The translations under genes were made by a program, and so were the position numbers. The notes beneath the pieces were generated by a model. It searched no databases, was not told where the DNA came from, and saw only the letters and a program-made list of their open reading frames with translations. From SZUA-35 sp037969565 (GTDB lineage: Bacteria; Actinomycetota; Acidimicrobiia; Acidimicrobiales; SZUA-35): DNA of 30,984 nt. Of this stretch, positions 29,959 to 30,984 are shown piece after piece. Each line of letters starts with the position of its first letter. The stretch's first letter is position 1. The stretch covers positions 1 to 30,984 of the forward strand of contig JBBKXQ010000136.1 of assembly GCA_037969565.1 (NCBI GenBank), in the 5' to 3' direction.

Positions 29959-30984
29959 TTAGGAGAGAGGGACGGATTGGCCGGCCCGAACGAAGGAATC
30001 TTCGTAGGCGAACATTCCGATGAGGGCTGACAGCCCGGCGAGGGCAACCAGGACAGGGCTGTCGATGTCGGCGGCGATGGACAAGATGACCGCGGCGGCG
30101 GGCAGAAGAAGCCCGAGCAGGATTCCTCCCCACCAGAACTGCTTCGCATATTCACCCTCGGTCATCGCTTCGATGGCCAACTCGACGTGGCGGCTACCTC
30201 GGGACGTGAGCTCCACGGCAATGAGGGCGGCGGTGGCGGCGATACCTCCGAGGAGGACCCACCGGATGGCGTTGACCTCGGGAACGCTGATGAAGAGATC
30301 GAGGAGTGCGTAGGTGGCTCCACCGGCGGTCACCGCTTGCGCCAGCAGCACCGGCAGCAAGAGTGGTGTTTGCCAGAGGTCGCGCCCTTCGCACTGCCCG
30401 AACAAGAATGCGGTGTACCCGGCCGTGCTGGCGGCCCCGATCACCGCCGGTATGGCGGCGATCTTGATGAGGGTCGGCGAATCGAACACGCCCCCCAGGA
30501 ACCAGACTCCCAACACGGCGGTGAAGGCCATCAAGATGTAGGCGCCCTTCACGAGCCACGATGACCAGTTGCCTCTCGTGATGAGGAAGTAGAAGCGACC
30601 GGGCTGCTTGAGGTCGCTCACCAACAGGTACCCGGTGAGGGCCAGGAACACGCCGGCGATGATGGGGGGAACAATGCCGACCGCTGTCTGCTCGGCGGCA
30701 TGGCCGAGAAGCACCAACAGTGCCGCAACGAGCATGACGCCGGCGGCGATCGCCTTCGTCACCAGGTATCCGGAGACCTTCGCTTTCCAGGTCATCTGGT
30801 GGGCGGTGGTATATGCGGTGCGAGCGACAACACCGTCGATCTCGGAGGGCTTCAGACCCAGCGTGACGTGGACGGTGGGGTGATGTTTGCCGTTTGTGTC
30901 GCGGAGCGTGTCGGCCCAGATCATGCCGTCGTTCGCGATCGCGGTCCGGGTCGGATCGAGCGAGGCTTGGTCGGCGCCCCGGTA
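29959..30984 (-). CDS. NrfD/PsrC-type membrane subunit, 5' end beyond the window (possible Fe-S fusion)
   Basis: At least 341 codons are visible and the frame is open to the right edge. Residues from KVSGYLVTKAIAAG onward give eight membrane helices of the NrfD family (menaquinone-linked), ending FAYEDSFVRAGQS. An ATG at 30924 exists but has no ribosome site, and the codons before it (YRGADQASLDPTRT and IWADTLRDTNGKHH) look like the tail of the four-cluster ferredoxin-type (Fe-S) subunit of these complexes. So the gene is probably a fused Fe-S/NrfD protein, or the Fe-S gene continues in frame. With the next gene it forms a quinone-linked molybdoenzyme complex. It lies upstream of the catalytic subunit, 23 bp apart. 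Confidence 0.85.
   Translation of the reverse strand, partial: YRGADQASLDPTRTAIANDGMIWADTLRDTNGKHHPTVHVTLGLKPSEIDGVVARTAYTTAHQMTWKAKVSGYLVTKAIAAGVMLVAALLVLLGHAAEQTAVGIVPPIIAGVFLALTGYLLVSDLKQPGRFYFLITRGNWSSWLVKGAYILMAFTAVLGVWFLGGVFDSPTLIKIAAIPAVIGAASTAGYTAFLFGQCEGRDLWQTPLLLPVLLAQAVTAGGATYALLDLFISVPEVNAIRWVLLGGIAATAALIAVELTSRGSRHVELAIEAMTEGEYAKQFWWGGILLGLLLPAAAVILSIAADIDSPVLVALAGLSALIGMFAYEDSFVRAGQSVPLS

Noticed and set aside
29936..30133. N-terminal extension of the molybdoenzyme frame up to 30133
   Set aside because: The segment overlaps the 3' end of the NrfD gene, is very Arg-rich and lacks a ribosome site, while GTG 29935 has AAGGA at the right spacing.
1..30984. Search by eye for tRNA, rRNA, CRISPR arrays, insertion sequences and phage genes
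   Set aside because: No cloverleaf ending in a CCA-type acceptor, no regularly spaced repeats and no transposase or integrase motif was seen; tRNAscan or IS searches were not run.

Overview
The window is about 31 kb of high-GC DNA with short intergenic gaps, frequent GTG starts, GTGA/ATGA start-stop overlaps and one apparently leaderless start. Together with the gene families present (DUF2855, small zinc-ribbon proteins, PucR, ArsR-rhodanese, CYTH-CHAD), this suggests an actinobacterium, most likely of the Acidimicrobiia type. The lineage is an inference. There is no rRNA, tRNA, CRISPR array, transposase or phage gene.

Left part (1-10.3 kb). After a cut acyl-CoA dehydrogenase-like gene and a nitronate monooxygenase, seven genes run on the minus strand from about 10.07 kb down to 1.45 kb. 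In order of transcription they are: a DPM1-like glycosyltransferase fused to an HprK-like kinase domain, a GtrA/GT39 membrane glycosyltransferase fusion, an exported phospholipase C/AcpA-type phosphoesterase, an unrecognised exported protein, a GH99-like exported glycosidase, a lipoprotein and a zinc-ribbon protein. Three of the five junctions among the first six genes overlap by 4 nt. The exported members share a signal peptide and a C-terminal membrane segment. I read this as a cell-surface glycan or glycoprotein system, possibly mannose based. It is the strongest candidate for an undescribed system here.

Middle part (10.3-24 kb). This is a mosaic of short units: PhyH-type dioxygenase, small membrane protein, cytochrome c lipoprotein, DUF2855 protein, GlsB/YeaQ protein, zinc-binding small protein, quinone-oxidoreductase-like MDR enzyme, SDR, methyltransferase, ArsR-rhodanese with a divergent MFS transporter, DHA2 exporter, unknown 205-aa protein, PucR regulator and CYTH-CHAD protein. 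Regulatory DNA is readable at several points: a 60-nt hairpin, a double TetR-like operator, face-to-face arsR/MFS promoters, and an 18-bp motif shared by the pucR leader and the gene beyond its 3' end.

Right part (24-31 kb). This is a sulfur redox island. A CsoR/CstR-family repressor reads away from a rhodanese, then a persulfide-dioxygenase-like MBL protein with two rhodanese domains, another rhodanese and a small Cys-containing membrane protein. Two near-identical operators (ATACCCC-N2-GGGGTAT) sit on the -10 boxes of the repressor and of the MBL gene. Next to it, on the minus strand, are a NrfD-type membrane subunit (probably fused to an Fe-S part beyond the edge) and a cytoplasmic molybdopterin enzyme with a cysteine at the presumed Mo site. 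The repressor lacks two of the three classic CsoR ligands and also the second CstR cysteine, so its sensing chemistry is an open question.
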